NCBI RefSeq assembly: GCF_023721415.1
Contig: NZ_JAMQVC010000001.1
Coordinates: 1,054,001 to 1,118,000, forward strand
DNA: 64,000 bases
Direction: 5' to 3'
DNA from: Galbibacter mesophilus
Lineage (GTDB): Bacteria; Bacteroidota; Bacteroidia; Flavobacteriales; Flavobacteriaceae
A program made the position numbers and the translations under genes. Below the pieces are notes generated by a model. It saw nothing but the letters and a program-made list of their open reading frames with translations. It was not told the DNA's origin and did no database searches. Of this stretch, positions 61,542 to 64,000 are shown one piece after another (position 1 is the stretch's first letter; each line of letters opens with the position of its first letter).

Positions 61542-62507
61542 ATGAAAAAGTACCTACTTACGTTAGCCATGGCAGTTGCCCTTTCTGCTTCGGCACAGGA
61601 GTTAACGCTTCCTACGTTTACCCAATACTTGGCGGATAACGAATTTGTTATTTCACCAGCGTATGCAGGAATCGGTGACTACATAAAAATTAGGGCCAAC
61701 GGACTCACACAATGGGTAGGAATAGACGATGCTCCGGACACTCAAACGCTTGTTGGTGATGGCCGATTGGGACAAAAATCGGGGGTGGGTGCCTTGCTGT
61801 ACAACGATAAAAATGGAAATACACGCCAAATGGGTGCTAGAATCTCTTTTGCACACCACTTAACGTTGGACGCTACGGAAGACCGTTACCTTTCTTTCGG
61901 ACTCTCGTATAACCTCAACCAGTTTAGATTGGATACGAGCAATTTTGATACCGATGGAGACGGAATTCCAGATAATTCAGACCCAAGCATTACAGATGAC
62001 CGCGCAGTTACTAACCATAACTTTGATGTGGGAATGTTACTGCGTATGGGAAACTTTTTTGCGAGTGTTAACGCTTCAAATATCCTAAATAAAGAATTGA
62101 ACGTTTTCGCCATCAATGAGCCTAATAAACTGCGTAATTACTATTTGTACACAGGGTATCGGTACAAAAAGAACATCCGTTCCGATTGGGAATGGGAACC
62201 TTCTGTTTTTTACCAAATTTTTGAAAGTGATAAGCGTTCCAGTACGGATATAAACATGAAGGTACGCTATTGGGATTTTGAAGATTACTACTGGGCAGGT
62301 ATTAGCTACCGTTTCTTAAATGATCAGTTTTTAGATCCCTTAAATGTTGGTCCGATGGTTGGTCTTAAAAAAGGTGCTTTTTACTTTGCGTATTCTTACC
62401 AAGTTATTCTGAATGAAATTCAACTGTACAGTAGTGGAACACACATGATTACGGTGGGGATCGATATTTTCCAAGGATTAAGCAATTGCCGTTGTACCAT
62501 GCGTTAG
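61542..62507 (+). CDS. sprF: SprF-type PorP/SprF outer-membrane protein
   Basis: 321 residues. Signal peptide (YLLTLAMAVALSASAQ) then a PorP/SprF beta-barrel (LPTFTQYLADNEFVISPAYA, GIGDYIKIRANGLTQWVGID, and the end GLSNCRCTMR). It is needed for export of SprB in Flavobacterium and is the last gene of the locus, 54 bases after sprB. Contains a DTDGDGIPDNSD loop, a calcium-type acidic repeat. A terminator follows. Confidence 0.93.
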   Translation: MKKYLLTLAMAVALSASAQELTLPTFTQYLADNEFVISPAYAGIGDYIKIRANGLTQWVGIDDAPDTQTLVGDGRLGQKSGVGALLYNDKNGNTRQMGARISFAHHLTLDATEDRYLSFGLSYNLNQFRLDTSNFDTDGDGIPDNSDPSITDDRAVTNHNFDVGMLLRMGNFFASVNASNILNKELNVFAINEPNKLRNYYLYTGYRYKKNIRSDWEWEPSVFYQIFESDKRSSTDINMKVRYWDFEDYYWAGISYRFLNDQFLDPLNVGPMVGLKKGAFYFAYSYQVILNEIQLYSSGTHMITVGIDIFQGLSNCRCTMR

Positions 62508-62540
62508 TATTTAAAGGATACTGGATGCAGGAAAAAATAT

Positions 62541-62577
62541 AAACCTAGAAGGCTTCAAAACCTTTTAGGTTTTTTTA
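62541..62577 (+). terminator. Terminator after sprF
   Basis: A 12-bp stem (62541-62552 with 62561-62572, one G-T pair), then seven T. Same recurring hairpin family with CCTAGAAGG/CCTTTTAGG arms. Confidence 0.85.
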
Positions 62578-62605
62578 TGCTCAAGATTATTCTTCCGAAG
62601 ATATA

Positions 62606-63823
62606 CTAATTAAACTGAATAAGCTGTTTATTCACACGGTTGGCAGCAATTTTTGAAGCGATAAAGCCTAGCACAAAAATAGTAACAAAGACTACGGCAA
62701 CATTTCCCCACTGATATTCTACAGGATACGCCAAGGAAGGCGTTAATTTCAGCCATTGAAACGCAATTTGCGACCAAACCAATAATGAAGCCACCACAAT
62801 TCCTATGAGTCCGCCCACGGCGGTTACCAATAATCCTTGAAGGAAAAAGATACGCTTCAACTGTTTTATGGAAACACCCATGCTGTACAAAGTAGTAGCA
62901 TTTTCCTTTTTATCAAGAATCATCATAATGATGGCGCCCACCACATTAAAAAGCGCGATAATCAGTACCAATGTAAAGATGAGGTAGATTGCTAAGTTTT
63001 CGGTATTCAGCATTTTGTATAGGGAGTCGTTTAGCTGGGCCCGGGTTTTTACGGTAACTTTTCCATCTAGCGCTTCCGTAATTTTAGGAATCACCAAATC
63101 AGGATTGGCATTTGGGGTAAGCTTAAAATTAATCCCTGTAATTTGATTTTCATGTTTTTCTAAAAGTGGCTGAACCGTAGAAAGCCGTGCAAACACGTAT
63201 TTTTTATCCAATTCATCATTCACAGCATAAACACCCGAAAGCGTAACCGAAAGTTCGTTATATGGCTTCTTAGTGCCCGAAATTCCACTTGTGATACTTC
63301 CTTCTCCAGGTTTTGGCGCTAAAATCTTCAACGGATTCCTATAATCGTTAATTCCAAGACCTAAAATATTCGCAATTCCGAGTCCGGTAACTACTTGGTA
63401 AGGATCTTCATCCATCCATCCTCCGTAATAAATTAGGCTATCTACAGCGGTTACTTTCGTATAATTGCTATCTACCGCTTTAATGTATGCAATATGATTT
63501 TTCTGTTTAAAAGTTAGAAAGATACGTTCTTCAATTTCCTTGGAATAATCAGCAATACCTTCAATTTCATCGAGACGGATTTTATCATTTTCAGTAAAAT
63601 CAAAAAATTTTCCTTCCGAAGAAATTGCTTTTAAATCGGGATCGAACGAATTGGAGAAGGAAAGGCTAAGCGTTTTTAAACCAGCAAAAGCAGAAAGTAC
63701 CACAAATAACGATGCGGCACCAATAACGATTACCAAAAAAGTAACAAAATTGATGATATTTACCGCATTTTGGCTGCTTTTAGAAATGAGATACCGCTTG
63801 GCTATGTAGAGAGAAATATTCAA
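62606..63823 (-). CDS. LolE/FtsX-like ABC transporter permease
   Basis: 405 residues. N-terminal amphipathic start and helix 1 (VTFLVIVIGAASLFVVLSAF), a large periplasmic domain, and three C-terminal helices (IYLIFTLVLIIALFNVVGAI, FLQGLLVTAVGGLIGIVVAS, VAVVFVTIFVLGFIASKIAA), the MacB/FtsX permease layout of lipoprotein-release (LolCE) systems. The ATPase gene is not in the window. It starts four bases after rbfA on the same strand. Inner membrane. Confidence 0.88.
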   Translation of the reverse strand: MNISLYIAKRYLISKSSQNAVNIINFVTFLVIVIGAASLFVVLSAFAGLKTLSLSFSNSFDPDLKAISSEGKFFDFTENDKIRLDEIEGIADYSKEIEERIFLTFKQKNHIAYIKAVDSNYTKVTAVDSLIYYGGWMDEDPYQVVTGLGIANILGLGINDYRNPLKILAPKPGEGSITSGISGTKKPYNELSVTLSGVYAVNDELDKKYVFARLSTVQPLLEKHENQITGINFKLTPNANPDLVIPKITEALDGKVTVKTRAQLNDSLYKMLNTENLAIYLIFTLVLIIALFNVVGAIIMMILDKKENATTLYSMGVSIKQLKRIFFLQGLLVTAVGGLIGIVVASLLVWSQIAFQWLKLTPSLAYPVEYQWGNVAVVFVTIFVLGFIASKIAANRVNKQLIQFN

Positions 63824-63827
63824 AAAA

Positions 63828-64000
63828 TTACGACTTCTTTCTTTTATCTAACAAATCTCTATTTTCAATAGGGTTTTCGCTGCGTTTCAAGGATTTATCG
63901 ATACGGTCTATATATTCCAAAGAATCATCTATAAAAAATTCCAAATCCGGCACGCGACGAAGCTGATTTTTGGTTCGTTGCGAAAGTTCGTGCTTTATAA
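63828..64000 (-). CDS. rbfA: Ribosome-binding factor A, 3' end only
   Basis: 57 codons visible, 5' part beyond the window. The reading KHELSQRTKNQLRRVPDLEF and FIDDSLEYIDRIDKSL is the conserved C-terminal half of RbfA, which helps mature 16S rRNA in the small ribosomal subunit. Ends with a basic tail. The permease follows after four bases, so they form one operon. Confidence 0.88.
   Translation of the reverse strand, partial: IKHELSQRTKNQLRRVPDLEFFIDDSLEYIDRIDKSLKRSENPIENRDLLDKRKKS

Overview
The window is a stretch of chromosome from a member of the Bacteroidota, almost certainly a marine-type Flavobacteriaceae. The supporting evidence is lineage-typical: Bacteroidota -7 boxes (TAnnTTTG) in front of many genes, lipoproteins with an acidic stretch after the lipobox Cys, a complete gliding-motility locus (sprC, sprD, sprB, sprF) with type B sorting domains of the type IX secretion system, an M56/BlaI pair whose peptidase ends in a TonB-like domain, DUF4175, and PorP/SprF proteins. 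Base composition is AT-rich. No tRNA, rRNA, CRISPR, prophage or complete insertion sequence was seen.

Layout. 1-14.3 kb: 3' end of a haem-binding-domain gene, an NylB-like serine hydrolase, sufS, a HigB/HigA-type toxin-antitoxin pair with an operator over its promoter, leuS (carrying two in-frame REP-like insertions), a small lipoprotein, a zinc peptidase, an Lrp-type regulator, a phytase-like esterase lipoprotein, a saccharopine-dehydrogenase-like protein, a DUF423 protein, a carboxypeptidase-regulatory-domain protein and ribE. 14.4-20.2 kb: pdxA, a blaI-blaR1-like regulatory unit with paired operators, a TPR protein, a lipoprotein sharing a Cys motif with the BlaR1-like tail, then ruvC and a small partner. 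20.4-25.4 kb: rpiB and a CDF metal exporter leave leftward and rnr leaves rightward from an AT-rich region with seven DnaA-box-like 9-mers, which I read as a candidate chromosomal origin. 25.5-36.7 kb: GIN-domain protein, LysE-type exporter plus a DoxX-like protein, an AsmA-like protein, a Skp/OmpH-like lipoprotein, a methyltransferase, and the DUF4175-ybeY-mnmG unit; two parS-like palindromes flank mnmG. 36.8-45.7 kb: AlkB-type alkane hydroxylase, DUF808 protein, a repeat-filled 1 kb intergenic region with a 21-bp tandem array, gltX, an SPFH protein, a YtxH / holin-X-like / DUF6327-like trio, and glnS. 45.7-64 kb: the sprCDBF locus dominated by a 3648-residue SprB adhesin, a LolE/FtsX-like permease and the 3' end of rbfA.

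How the genes work together. The sprCDBF locus builds and exports the mobile cell-surface adhesin for gliding: SprF and SprD carry PorP/SprF modules, and SprC and SprB carry type B sorting domains. leuS, gltX, glnS, mnmG, ybeY, rbfA, sufS, ruvC and rnr are housekeeping functions in translation, RNA processing, Fe-S assembly and recombination. The blaI-blaR1 pair and the higBA pair are self-regulated switches whose operators can be read directly.

Most unusual signals: the putative origin with two parS-like sites 8-11 kb away; a layered set of short palindromic repeats, several of which appear nested inside other repeats and two of which are translated inside leuS; a recurring family of near-identical terminator hairpins; and a 21-bp tandem array readable as 7-residue repeats on both strands, bracketed by direct repeats.
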